DNA of 64,000 bases from Cryptomeria japonica (Eukaryota > Streptophyta > Pinopsida > Cupressales > Cupressaceae), in the NCBI RefSeq assembly GCF_030272615.1, contig NC_081412.1:542206335-542270334 (forward strand), written 5' to 3'. Positions 34,776-45,569 of this stretch are shown here, one piece after another; the stretch's first letter is position 1; each line of letters starts with the position of its first letter. Position numbers and translations under genes: made by a program. Below the pieces are notes generated by a model. That model searched no databases. It saw only the letters and a program-made list of their open reading frames with translations, and was not told where the DNA came from.

Positions 34776-34946
34776 ACCTCCCGGGACAGCAGGGTGCAAG
34801 GAGGTTCAGGCCAGGGTGCTTGAAAAATGTAGTTTTCAGTGTCGTGAGCAAGTTTCAGGGTCTCCATTCAGGTTACATGTTGCGTCGCCATCGTGAAGAC
34901 CGAAATGCAGTCGAAATTGCAAGTGTCACAATTTTAGGACGCTACA

Positions 34947-34962
34947 TTTAGCCCCCACTTTA
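34947..34962 (-). promoter_or_regulatory. Polypurine tract of Gypsy element
   Basis: The minus strand reads TAAAGTGGGGGCTAAA, ending directly at the 3' LTR start TGTAGCG. Confidence 0.75.
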
Positions 34963-35690
34963 GCGGGAGTATGTATGCTCATACTTCTGGTAAAGTACAA
35001 GGAAACAACATTGAAAGACTTTCACCACGTCAAGGAGGCAAGATACACCAAGCCCCCAGTGGACTAAGGATCTTACGACTTCGATTGACAAAGGAAAAGG
35101 GAAGATCACGAGGAAGAACCATGACTGTCAGTAGTAAGGTTCCCTCACTATGAGTCATGCAAGAAAGATATCAAAAATTTTCAAGGCAAGGCTAAATTTA
35201 CCAAGAAATTTTCAAGTATCTTGGAAAGATATGAACGGGATGTATGCCCCCCTACGTTAAAGTGATCGCACACGCCTCACCGGGGGTGATTGTTTTAACG
35301 TAGTGATACACATAAGAAATGAGAAAGGAAAGGAGCACATTATCGCAAGGATTTAGCCCCCAAGTGTGAGATAAACCCAAGGATAATAGACACAAAACAC
35401 AAAGCACGAGGTGACTTCGCTTTCCTCGGGGTCAGTATGCTGTATGATAATTCATGTATATATATCATATGTATGTATGCATAATTGTTCTTCATTCCCC
35501 AATCAAGGAAGGTCACCTAGAAGAAAGGAACACATGTGTCTTTTGAGTCAACATGAGAGAGATCGAGAGATCTCAATGCTTTGCATCATCCTCAAGTAGA
35601 CAACACTAAGGACAACAAATAGAAGAATGAGAATAACATATAGAAGAAGTAACACAAGAGAGGAGGAGAGAATCTGCTATGCTAATGTAA
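34963..35690 (-). other. 3' non-coding part of gag-only Gypsy element
   Basis: About 730 bases between the stop codon of the long frame and the polypurine tract. No pol remnant is visible in any frame. CCCCCTACGTTAAAGTGATCG at 35248 and a second ACGTTA-like half near 35295 hint at a short inverted pair around a CGCACACGC string; no function is assigned. Confidence 0.45.
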
Positions 35691-38600
35691 CTAGTCTAGC
35701 ACGTCATCTACCCCCTGATCTTGCTGATCAATGTTTCGGGAAGGCAGGGAACACGCTAGAGGAGGAACATCCAACACAGCAGATGGAGCTATCACAAGAT
35801 CCAAACAAGGGCTATGTCCCAAGCCGCGGTGTTCTTGTCTAGGAGCTAGGATAAGTGCTTTAGAAAATTCATTAGATAAATGGTTATCAATATCAACAAG
35901 TTCATATTCACTATCAAAAGCAAGAGGAGTAACATTTTCATCATGAATAACATTTTCATCCATATCATCATCAAGATTTATAAAAATAGGATCTTTAACT
36001 CGCACAGGATCAAAACCATCATGCATCTTATGTTTAGGAGATTTAGGCTCAATGTCCGGCTGAGGAGAAAATGGAATAATGCTTGTTGAAGGTGTTTTTG
36101 GAGATTGCAAAGTTTGAGAAGCAGCTGCTTGAGCTCTAAGATGACACTTTCGTCGACGTTCGCGTGCAGAACGATTTCATCTAGTCTTAGGAGAAGATTG
36201 AGGAGGAGGAATGTTCTCATCCTTAGCACTTGGGTGTTTAGGTTGTGGTCTCTTAGGCTGGATAATAGGAGAAGAAGGAGGTCTCTTCTCTCTATAAAAG
36301 GAAGGAGGAGGAACTGCTCCATATAAAGGAGGAATATTTGGTTTAGGAAGAAGACCAAGTCCATCATGACGGGGAGGGATAGGTCTACTTTTAGGAAGCT
36401 TATTAGATATAGACATAGTCACATCCATAGGGATGGGTTGGGAATCTTCTTGAGGAATGACATTAGTTTTATCTTTCAAAGGAAGAACTTCCTTCTCAAG
36501 AATGATAGGAATGTCAAGTTTGGGTGTTCTAGGTTCACTTAGAGATAGGATCATATCTGTTTTCCACTTTTGATAAGATTTGAAAAGATGATCACTTCGC
36601 GGAGGAAGAGATTGGAATTGTTTAGGCCAAAAGTAATCAATAGGAACACTAGAGGTTCTTTCAGCTGGTTTAAAGAGACTATGATTGACAGTAACAACTT
36701 CACCATTATGGGGAAATTTCAAACACTTATGAATAGGAGAAGCAATAGCTTTCATGGAAGATAGCCAAGGATAGCCAAGCTTCACACGAAATTGTTCGGA
36801 AGATGGAATAATAGCAAAGTTCACATCAAGGGATTTGTTATGGACCTCAATAGGCAATGTAATAGAACCAATTGCAGGAGAAGAAAATGCATCAAATAGT
36901 TCCACAATCACATCTGTTTTGACATATATCACTTGATTCAATTGCAAAGTAAAAAGGAATTCTTCAGTAATAACATTAACCGTGCACAAAGGATCAATAA
37001 GTACTCCACGGCAAGGTATATTCTTGACTTTTGCAACTATGTATAAAGGACCATCAGGTGCCCTAATGGTTTCACTGGAATCAAATGTGATGGAAGGTTC
37101 TTTAGGGATTTCTTTCTGCTCTACAAAGTTAATCACATTCGGAGCCATAGACACAAGACCATCAGATGAAAAAGAGGAATCATTAGTCTCAATCGCATTA
37201 GAGGTATGAGAAGGTAATGGATCAGTGAAAATCTGAAGATTTTGATTATGAGGAGCTACAGATGTATTGCCTTTATCATTCACTCCAGAAATAGAAATAG
37301 TATTATTATCAATCAAATCTTGAATTTTACCCTTTAAAGAAAAACATTTTTCAGTATCATGCCCAGGCTGACGGTGAAATTGACAAAAAGATTTGTTATC
37401 AAAATAAGGTGAAGTAATCTTTTCAGGATCAATTTGTCTTATAGGAGGAAGAGTAAGCACATTTTGTTCCAATAACTTATTCATAATACTATGCAATGAT
37501 TCATTCAAAGGAGTATACTTTCTTTCTTTCTTGAAAAATTTAGAAATAGGAGGCACACCTGATGCTGCATTCACATTGTTGTTGATGATGTTTTCATTGA
37601 ATTTGATGGAATCTCTGTTCGGTTTAAACTTCCCACATGGTTGTTGACTGCTATCACCCTTATCACTCAGAGCCATAGGATGTGATTGTTCCATTTGACT
37701 CACAGTCAGTTGATAATTGTGAAGAGTTGCACACAACTGTTGGAAAGAAGTAAACTCAAAAAACAGAAGTTTGTCTCGAATATCTTTTTGTAAATTAGAA
37801 ATAAAGATTCTTTGAATATCATTGTCAGGCACTGGAAAAGAAATTTGAGCATACAAATGCTTATATCTACCAATGAAATCAGTCACTTTTTCTTTAACAC
37901 CTTGTTTACAATGCATTAAATCAATCAAAGTAACTTTAGGACTTATATTGTTTTGAAATTGTTGAATGAAAGAATTTGCAAGTTGTTCGAAAGAAGTAAT
38001 AGAATAGGAAGGCAACGAGCAATACCATTGTAGGGCTTTGTCTCTTAATGTTCTAGTAAACAGTTTTGCAAGCAACCTTTGGTCATAAGAAAAATTAGTA
38101 CATATTGTTTGAAAAGTCTTAACATGTGTTAGAGGATCTCCTTTACCATTATAAAGTTCCAAATGCGGGATTTCAACATGTTTAGGAGGGATAGCTCGAA
38201 CAATGTCAAGAGAAAGTGGGCTCGCAACGTCAAATGTGGGCACACTAAACTTAGATTGATTCATAGAGGCAATTTGTTGCTGTAAAGAAGAGATAGTTTG
38301 TGCTAGATTGTTAATGGTCGCTTCAGTCGAAGAATTCATATTGGATGTGTTAGATTGAGATGGAGGTGTTATGTTATTGAAAGAAGGTAAAGAGTAAGGT
38401 GGTGGGACTCTATGATAATTAGTCATAGGAGATGATTGGACAGGAGGAATACTACAAGGAGGGATGGAATGGTTAAATGAACTGCCCCCTTGCGTCATGT
38501 TCATTTGTGAAGATGTAATAGGCACACTCATTGAAGGAATGAATGAAGAAATAGGATTGAATGAAGGAAGAGGGTTAATTGAAGAAGAGGGATTACCCCC

Positions 38601-39119
38601 ATGACTAGTGATCACAGGAGGAATGTCTTGTATAGAAGTAGCCATGATGTTTGATGTAAAAGTAGGTATGCTAGCAATAGAAGTCGTCAAAGGAATAGAA
38701 TGATTGTCTTGAGTAGGAGGTTGTGTATAACCCAAATTTTCAGCACAACTCTTCATAGGCATCACATTCGAATTCACAATGTGTGAAATACCACGCAAAA
38801 TATCAATTCCATTCTTATCACTTTGAAGCATACATTTTAGACCCTCAATTAAAGGAAGAGCTTGACTATCAGGGTATTCTTGAGACATCCATTGTCGAAA
38901 ATTGTCAAATTGGTTATCCAATTTCGAAAGTTGTTCTTCAGAAACCTCATGGAGAGCTTCTTCATCATTAGGAGGATTAGAGGAATTACCCATGTCCTCG
39001 TTAAAAAGGCTATTCAAATTAGGTTCCATCTCCTCAGTAGTTAAACCTTGGAAAGACTTAATTCTACGGCTTCGTCTAACGGGAATAGTGTAAGTAGGGC
39101 TTATTGTTGTAAAACTCAT
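35691..39119 (-). CDS. gag: Gypsy Gag with zinc finger and protease-like domain (one in-frame stop)
   Basis: An uninterrupted run of 980 codons from MSFTTISPTYTIPVRRSRR, then one TGA (36177-36179, CGA expected), then about 160 more codons in the same frame. The N-terminus is acidic and then Pro/Ser/Asn-rich (residues 100-290). Residues 300-480 are a retrotransposon Gag capsid domain: YNGKGDPLTHVKTFQ, LRDKALQWYCSLP, FIQQFQNN, LMHCKQGVKEKVTDFIGRY. Residues 575-605 hold a CQFHRQPGHDTEKC zinc finger. Residues 690-800 look like a retroviral-type protease, with the catalytic triad region GVLIDPLCTVNVI in place of DTG/DSG. Then comes a Pro-rich tail with GLGLLPKPNIPPLYG. The style matches Tat/Ogre-type plant Gypsy elements. 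It would form particles, and the protease may be inactive. Confidence 0.85.
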
Positions 39120-40271
39120 GCACTAGAAAGAGAGAGAAGATTTTGAATTTAGAGGTAGCAATTTTCAGTAAAATCAGCCAATCTTCTAGATTTAAGCTAT
39201 TAAATGCAATCACAACAGTCTCCCGAAATTTCGGAAAAAATGTCCGGGACCGTGGCGCCCGGAGTGCAACACGGTCCTTGCAACTTTTTTCGAAATTTGC
39301 AGGGATGAAAGGTATGATGATTTTAAAGCTAATCTGAAAAAATTGAGTGATTTTACGATCTGTAGATAGGCCAAATTAAAGTTGCAATCTCAAAATTGAA
39401 CCCTACCAGGATTGTCGAAAAATGCAAAATTTGAATTTTGAAAAAGAGAGGAAAACTGAAATTTTGAATGTTATGATTTTAGAGGGAATGTCAAGAGCAA
39501 TGCAAATTTTGGAATTTAAAAATTGACTCAATTTCACGCAAAATTCAATTTTGAAAGCGGAAATCAAAGTTGTTGTAATTAAGCACTTAATTTCAAAAGT
39601 CACAAATTGCAAGAATTTGAATAAAGCACTGAAATTTTTAATGAATGATAACACACTTTTCAGATTTAGGACAGTAAGAACACAATTTTGACACAAAATT
39701 TCAATTTCAATGATTTTTTAAATGTTTAGAAGCCTTAATCCAAGCAATCACAAGACCAACTTTGACTGTAATTTTGAAGGTGTTAGAATTGATAAAATCA
39801 GCCAAAATTCTGGATTTTAGCAGGAAAATACAGTAAGATCTTGCTCCCGAAATTTCGGAAAAAATGTCGGGGACGATGGCGCTCGGCGCCACGGTCCTCG
39901 CAACTTTTTTCCAAATTTTCAGGGATGAAAGATATTGTGATTTTATTGCGGAATCCAAAGTTACAGCTGATTTGGAGATGTTTTGACCAGTGAAATTGTC
40001 AGACAAAGGTTGAATCAAGAGGGTTTCAAAAATTAGGGTTTTGACACTTAACCACTTAATTTTCAAAATTAAAGCATAGATATGAATTGATAATTTGTAA
40101 TAGAAGAGCAGATCTGAAACAAGCATTAACATTTAGACATTTCGCAAGTTCAATTGCTAAAAAGAAAATTTAAGGTTTTTATGCAATCACCTCTAAAATT
40201 TTACAAAAGATCAAACATGGAAATGTAATCAATTTTTTCAGATCTAAGCATGAAAAATCAGAAAGGATGTT
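39120..40271 (-). repeat. 5' leader of Gypsy element with a 624-base duplicated cassette
   Basis: Between primer site and gag. Two copies of a cassette (starts near 39160 and 39785) share AAAATCAGCCAA, the perfect palindrome CCGAAATTTCGG (39223-39234 and 39847-39858), the string AAAAAATGTC and the GC palindrome with GGCGCC, spaced 624 bases apart. The DNA between is AT-rich with no coding motif; minus-strand frames at 39403-39696 and 39707-40132 are AT-driven. Confidence 0.7.
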
Positions 40272-40287
40272 CACGTCGGGTTCACCA
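40272..40287 (-). promoter_or_regulatory. Primer-binding site of Gypsy element
   Basis: The minus strand reads TGGTGAACCCGACGTG three bases after the LTR end. The complementary tRNA 3' end would be CACGUCGGGUUCACCA. I do not assign the tRNA identity with certainty. Confidence 0.7.
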
Positions 40288-41154
40288 AAATGTAAAGCGG
40301 AAAATCGTGATCGAACCCTAGTTGTTCTCCCCTCTTCCAACTCTGAGGAGAGAGAAGGGAGGTTCGCTAGGATTCGATGGTTTTCACTTAGGGGAGAGAC
40401 TTTACATTCAAAAGAGGGGTTGAAACCCACAAGATCCAATCCCAGGCAATGCAAGATTGGATGCTAAATGTGTTTCAAGGGTTAAGACAGCAAGGCTACC
40501 CTCTTTTGTAAAGAATATTGATAGGAGAATTAAGCTAAGCATGCATAGAAAGTGATAAAGATTCGCTTATAAACTGAGATAGGAATACAATATGAAGCTG
40601 CGGACCTGGAATTAGCAGTAAAATGTCGATACGGCGCTGTCCTGCAAATTTGAGCAAAAGTCATCGGGACGATGGCGCCCGGCGCCACGGTCCTCCGAAA
40701 AATTTGCAAGACGAAGGGGGATCTGTTCATCTCTGCACAAGGATTCCAGATCTTCAATTTCAGCCACGTACCTGCAACCTACACACAGAAAAGCGAAGAC
40801 GATTGGGGGGTTAGGGATTAGGGGTTTGCCTTTAGGTCAAACCCCGGTTTTGGAATTAACCAAGAAATGAGCAAGAGCTGTAAACGTAAATGACTTTAAA
40901 ACAAGTACTAATACCTTGTTCTAAGGATGTTGGTATCCTTATGTGCGAAGGTTTAGATGTTGTATGTTGTATGTTGTATGTTGTATGTTGTATGTAACAT
41001 GTAGTATATGATCTCCTCTTCAATGGTTGAATCCTTGTCTTGAATGCAACACTTAGCCTTGAATGGAGACTTGAAATGATCAATTGCTTGAAGGAATGCT
41101 TGAGTATAATTTCCACGCCTTTTCCATCATGTAGAATGAAAGAGGAAAATGTAG

Positions 41155-41162
41155 TTTATATA
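41155..41162 (-). promoter_or_regulatory. TATA box of Gypsy 5' LTR
   Basis: TATATAAA on the minus strand, at the same place as in the left LTR. It would start the element RNA toward the primer site at 40287. Confidence 0.5.
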
Positions 41163-41284
41163 CTTGTCATTTAGGGCTGATAGACTGATTTTCCCAACCT
41201 TAGGCCGACCAGGAAAGTTAATTTCCAAATTGCAAACAAAAAGACCCGAGACCCCTTAGGAGACTGGGCCCAAAATAGGACCCA

Positions 41285-41343
41285 GGGACCACGGCGCTGG
41301 GCGCCATGGTCCTGGGGACCAGGGCGCTGGGCGCTCTGGTCCC
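41285..41343. repeat. Two tandem GC-rich hairpins in 5' LTR
   Basis: GGGACCACGGCGCTGGGCGC... (41285-41312) and GGGACCAGGGCGCTGGGCGC... (41315-41343) each form a stem of about 12 pairs. The left LTR has only the second type, so a gain or loss of one about 28-base unit separates the LTRs. Confidence 0.75.
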
Positions 41344-41519
41344 ACCTCCCGGGACAGCAGGGTGCAAGGAGGTTTAGGCCAGGGTGCTTGAAAAATGCAG
41401 TTTTCAGTGTCGTGAGCAAGTTTCAGGGTCTCCATTCAGGTTGCGTGTTGCGTCGCCATCGTGAAGACCGAAATGTAGTCGAAATTGCAAGTGTCACAAT
41501 TTTAGGACGCTACAATTTG

Positions 41520-41815
41520 AATGATCGGAAATGATCTAAAACATGTTTTTACTAGTATTAGTGAAGTGGTTTAAGGTTTTATCAAATGGTATTTAATTTT
41601 CAAGATCTGTTGCATTATGTCACTGAGTATTAGGACAACCAGTAAAGTTTAGCAGTGTAGTTGTAGATTTATCTAAGTGTCTAAACCGGTATACTTTATG
41701 AGTTGATTCAGAGTTGAAAGTTTGTTTTGGTGAAAGTTTAGTTTATTTTCTATCTACCAATTCACCCCCCCCTCTCAGTAGTTGACTGTATCTTTAGAGT
41801 TTCATCATATTATCA
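41520..41815 (+). repeat. 5' LTR, second part, of nested Copia element
   Basis: It continues the LTR broken at 33750 and is colinear with 47097-47393, including the C-rich tract near 41765 and the end CATATTATCA. Confidence 0.88.
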
Positions 41816-41817
41816 AT

Positions 41818-41830
41818 TGGTATTAGAGCA
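41818..41830 (+). promoter_or_regulatory. Primer-binding site, tRNA-Met type
   Basis: TGGTATTAGAGCA two bases after the LTR end matches the Copia initiator tRNA-Met site with one difference. Confidence 0.78.
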
Positions 41831-41885
41831 TTCCAAGTCCTCTTAAGTATAAGCCTAACAACTTGAGGAAAAGATCTAGGAGAAA

Positions 41886-43097
41886 ATGATGAAGAGAGAA
41901 GGTCTGAAATTTAATAGAGATTACATAATCTGGAGTGATAGGATGAAGATTTACATCAAGAGCTTAGGAATTCAGTATTGGGATCATGTTGTTACTAAGT
42001 ATAACTTTCCTAATGGAATCCTGATAGATGATCAAAAGAAGGAGCAACAAGAGCACAATCAAGCATTGGAAGCCATCATCAGTACCTTGTCTGATTTAGA
42101 ATACGTTGATGTTCATGGATTGGAGACTACATATGAAGTTTGGAAGAAACCGGAAGAGATTTATTGTGGTGATGAGCATGTAAAGATTTCCAAGGAAGAG
42201 AGTCTCAGAGGAAAATTTGATGACATGAGAATGGTTGAAGGTGAAAGAATTCAATAGTATGGTCAGAGAATCAAGGAGATAGTTGGAGAAATCAGAAGTG
42301 TTGGAGGTATAGTGGAGGATAACACTGTGGTTAGCAAGGTATTGAGAACCCTTCTACCGGTCTACGCTATCAGAGTTGTAGTCATTCAAGAACTCAAATC
42401 TATTGACAAGGAAAAGGTAACTCTTAACTCTATCATTGGTAAATTAACTACATTTGAATTAAAAAAATTTGATGGAAGTGTTCAGAGGTCAAAGTCTACA
42501 TTTAAAGCCTCAATCTCAACCCCACCAGTAAGAAAAAGCAGAGAAGTAAGTTACAGTCATGAATCTAGATCAAGCAGAGAGGTAGATGATGATGATAGCC
42601 TGATGGAACTTGAAGCATTGTTGGCCAAGTGGTTACCCAGAGGTACCGGTAAGTACAGAGGTAAACTATCATTGAAATTTTTTGCATGTAACTGGATAGG
42701 ACATATTGTTGCTAACTGTCCTAATGGAGATAATGAGGAAAAACGAGAGAAATATAGGAAGTTTAAAGGAAAGGGAAAAAGAAATTGTTTTATTGCAGTA
42801 GATGGAGGTATTACTAATGAAGAATCCGAGGAATATTTAAATGAGGATATTGTCTTTTTTGCTATAAAAGAAGACATATCAGATCAGAAGGCATCGGTCC
42901 CTCACTTGGATATTTCATATGACTGGATTATAGACAGTGGTTGTTCACACCACATCACTGGTGACCAGAGCAAGTTTCTAACATTGAAAGAATTTGATGG
43001 AGGTGTTGTCAGATTTGGGAATAACTCTCCTTGCATGGTGAAAGGCAAAGGATCCATCTCCCTGAATGGTAAGAGTAGTGCAGATGATATCTACTAG
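41886..43097 (+). pseudogene. gag: Copia Gag with protease start (one amber stop)
   Basis: The frame starts MMKREGLKFNRDYIIWSDRM at 41886, meets a TAG at 42255-42257 (GERIQ*YGQRI, a Trp or Gln codon expected), and continues open to 43097. The capsid core is UBN2-type (VHGLETTYEVWKK, RMVEGERIQ, VLRTLLPVYA). The knuckle at about 42680-42720 is KFFACNWIGHIVANC, with Phe in place of the first Cys. The protease active site WIIDSGCSHHITGD is near 42925-42965. It is shorter and more diverged than the Gag at 25669-26895 but of the same type. Confidence 0.82.
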
Positions 43098-45014
43098 GTT
43101 GAAGGTCTGAAACACAATCTTTTGAGTGTTTCTCAACTCAATGACAAAGGTTACCTGTTATAATTCAAGAATGGAGTTTGCAAGATCTTTGGAAGCAAAG
43201 GTGAACTGATTGCAACTGGAAAATAAACCAGAGGTAACTTATTTCACTTAAACTTTAAAGTCAATAGTTGTTTGACTACAAAAGTAGAAGATAGTTGGTT
43301 TTGGCATCGGAGGTTTTTCCATGTGAATTTTGATAACATTGTAAGAGTCAGCAAGTCAAAATCAGTAAGAGGTTTGCCACAGTTGGAAAAACTAGTGAAT
43401 GCTTTGTGCATGGAATGTCAGTTAGGGAAAATGGCATCCTCAACCTTCAAGAGAAAATATTTCTCAGCTGAACATTTCCTAGATTTGGTTCATATTGACC
43501 TATGTGGACCAATGAGGACTAGGAGTACTCAAGGAGATCAGTACTTCATGATATTTATCAATGACTTCTCAAGGATGATGTGGGTCACATTCTTGAAGGA
43601 CAAGACAGAAGCTTTCAACAAATTTAAGGCATTCAAAGCCTTGGTTGAAAATAAAAGTGGAAAGAACCTAAAATTCTTAAGAACTGATCAAGGTGGTGAA
43701 TTTACTTCAAAGGAATTAACTAGATAATGTGAAAACAATGGAATCAAGAGGCAGCTATCTGCACCAAGGACACCACAATAGAACGGTGTTGCAGAAAGGA
43801 ACAACCGATTAGTGGTTGAAGCTTCTAAGACTATGTTAATTCAAGGAGGTGTTGCTAAGACATTTTAGAGAGAAGCTATCAGTGCAGTTGTTTATACAAT
43901 GAACCAGATACTAGTCAAAAGAGGTAAAGACAAAACACCCTATGAATACTAGTATGGTAGATCACTAAATGTCGATTACCTCAAAAACAATTGTAGCAGA
44001 TGCTTTATTAAAAGAAGTGATTATATTGGAAAGTTTGATGCCAAAAGTGATGAAGGCATATTTCTTGGTTACTCCACCAAGAGAAAAGCTTACAAGTGCT
44101 ACAACAACTGGACTAAGAAGATCATTGAAAGTGTCAATGTCCGAGTTGATGAATTTCCTAAGAAATCAGTAGACACCAACAAGGAGAAGGAAAAAGAAGA
44201 ACCTAACACACTATTTTCAGAACTAGAACCGGTAAAGTCAGAAGCTGGAGAACTGAACATAGAAGCCCCAATTCAACTGGAAGAGGAAGGTCCAACAAAA
44301 GATGAAGAAAGTGAAGAAGAAGAAGAATCTAAAAATCAAGATCAATTTATTCCAAGGTATGTCAAACTCAATCACAGCCCTGGTCCGATTATTGGAGATA
44401 AGGATGTGGGTGTGTTAACTAGAAGAAGGTTGAGAGAGAACTCTTGCATGATCTCCACCATTGATCCTAGAACATCAAAAGAATCATTTACAGATGAAGG
44501 ATGGATCAAGGCAATGGAAGAATAACTTGATCATATAGAGAAGAATAATATATACATGGTCACTGGTACCCAGACCGGAAAACAAGAATGTCATAGGCAC
44601 AAAGTGGGTATTCAGAAACAAATTAAATGAAGATGGAGTAGTGGTCAGGAATAAATCTAGATTGGTATGCAAAGGATATGCACAAAAAGAAGGTGAATAC
44701 TATGGTGAGACATTTGCACCAGTAGAAAGATTGGAAGGAGTAAGGACTTTACTTGCATTTGCAGTATATCAGATGGATTTAAGTTAGCATTTTTAAATGG
44801 AATATTGGAAGAAGAAGTCTACATAGAATAGCTAGATGGTTATGCATTGACTGAAGAAAAGGATATGGTGTACAAGCTACATAAGGAACTATATGGATTG
44901 AAACAAGCACCAAGAGAATGGTATGAAAGATTGCACTGTCACTTAGTAAAGATAGGTTTTCAAAGAACTGGTGAAGACAGTAATATTTATCTCAAGATAA
45001 AAGGAGATAAGATA

Positions 45015-45284
45015 ATCAAGAGAGCATTTCTGGATTCGATTGTGTGAAAGATTTTAGCATCAACGTTTCGGATCACACTCTGTGATCCATCATCAGGATG
45101 AAGAGAGTGAAATAAGATGAAAAGTTGTAGACTTGGAATAAATAGGAAGGATTGGAGAAGGGTGCATGAAGAACGAGAAACTGAGATGGTCAAACCTCAA
45201 CAGAAGGACAAAAGAGGAAATAAAATAAAAACAAAAGAGAGAGAGAATAAAGAAAGAGAAAAAATAAAAACCAAATTAATACCA

Positions 45285-45373
<89 letters not shown>

Positions 45374-45569
45374 TGTATGTATGTATGTATGTATGTATTC
45401 CAATCCTTCCTATTTATTCCAAGTCTACAACTTTTCATCTTATTTGATCTTCATCATGATGATGGATCACGGAGTGTGATCCGAAACGTTGAAGCTAAAA
45501 TCTTTCACACAATCGAATCCAGAAATACTCTCTTGATTATATGATGGGTTGTGGAAATCTCTTAGAACT
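45015..45569. mobile_element. Fold-back element with long inverted arms inside Copia RT
   Basis: Two arms of about 140 bases (45015-45156 and 45399-45540) are near-perfect inverted repeats of each other. Both contain CTGGATTCGATTGTGTGAAAG, TTTCGGATCACACT and AAAAGTTGTAGACTTGG. The centre has a purine-rich stretch and a compound AT/GTAT microsatellite. The flanks are direct repeats AAGGAGATAAGATA (45001-45014 and 45570-45583), a 14-base duplication at a codon triplet GDKI of the RT. The right flank has about 29 bases (45541-45569) with no partner on the left. Class unknown: a palindromic MITE, or two inverted copies of a short retroposon. The 14-base duplication would fit retroposition better than a cut-and-paste transposon. 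Confidence 0.75.
45288..45397. repeat. Compound (AT)n(GTAT)n microsatellite
   Basis: About 28 AT units then about 13 GTAT units, at the tip of the fold-back hairpin. It creates artificial Tyr-Ile and Met-Tyr-Val open frames on both strands. Confidence 0.9.

Larger units (their letters stand above)
33751..34946 (-). repeat. 3' LTR (left) of gag-only Gypsy element
   Basis: 1196 bases, TG...CA ends. It differs from the right LTR by a few substitutions, fewer TGTATGT units near 34410-34440, an extra GAATCCTTGAATGCTT-like piece at about 34545, and lack of one of two hairpins near 34747. Confidence 0.92.
33751..41514 (-). mobile_element. Ty3/Gypsy LTR retrotransposon with gag/protease-like ORF and no polymerase
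   Basis: LTRs at 33751-34946 and 40291-41514 (TGTAAAGCGG...GGACGCTACA) are flanked by ATTTG duplications (33746-33750, 41515-41519). On the minus strand the order is 5' LTR (right), primer site, a 1.15-kb leader with GC-rich palindromes, a long gag/protease-like frame (39119-35691), a short non-coding stretch, polypurine tract and 3' LTR (left). The whole internal region is 5.3 kb and shows no RT, RNase H or integrase. It is therefore a gag-only element, comparable to the published TR-GAG idea. The LTRs are very similar, apart from short indels, and the frame has a single stop, so this is the youngest element in the window. Confidence 0.9.
40291..41514 (-). repeat. 5' LTR (right) of gag-only Gypsy element
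   Basis: 1224 bases, nearly identical to 33751-34946, ending GGACGCTACA against the ATTTG duplication. It contains five TGTATGT-type units near 40960-40995 and two tandem hairpins at 41285-41343. Confidence 0.92.

Noticed and set aside
36177-36179. TGA as a programmed stop between gag parts
   Set aside because: CGA-to-TGA decay is a simpler cause, and no pol follows that would need readthrough.
41818-41834. Possible tRNA gene fragments at primer sites
   Set aside because: Only the 12-16 base primer complement is present; no cloverleaf can be formed around it.
45117-45479. Open frames of Tyr-Ile and Met-Tyr-Val repeats on both strands
   Set aside because: Created by the AT/GTAT microsatellite; the identical starts (MKSCRLGINRKDW) on both strands come from the inverted arms.
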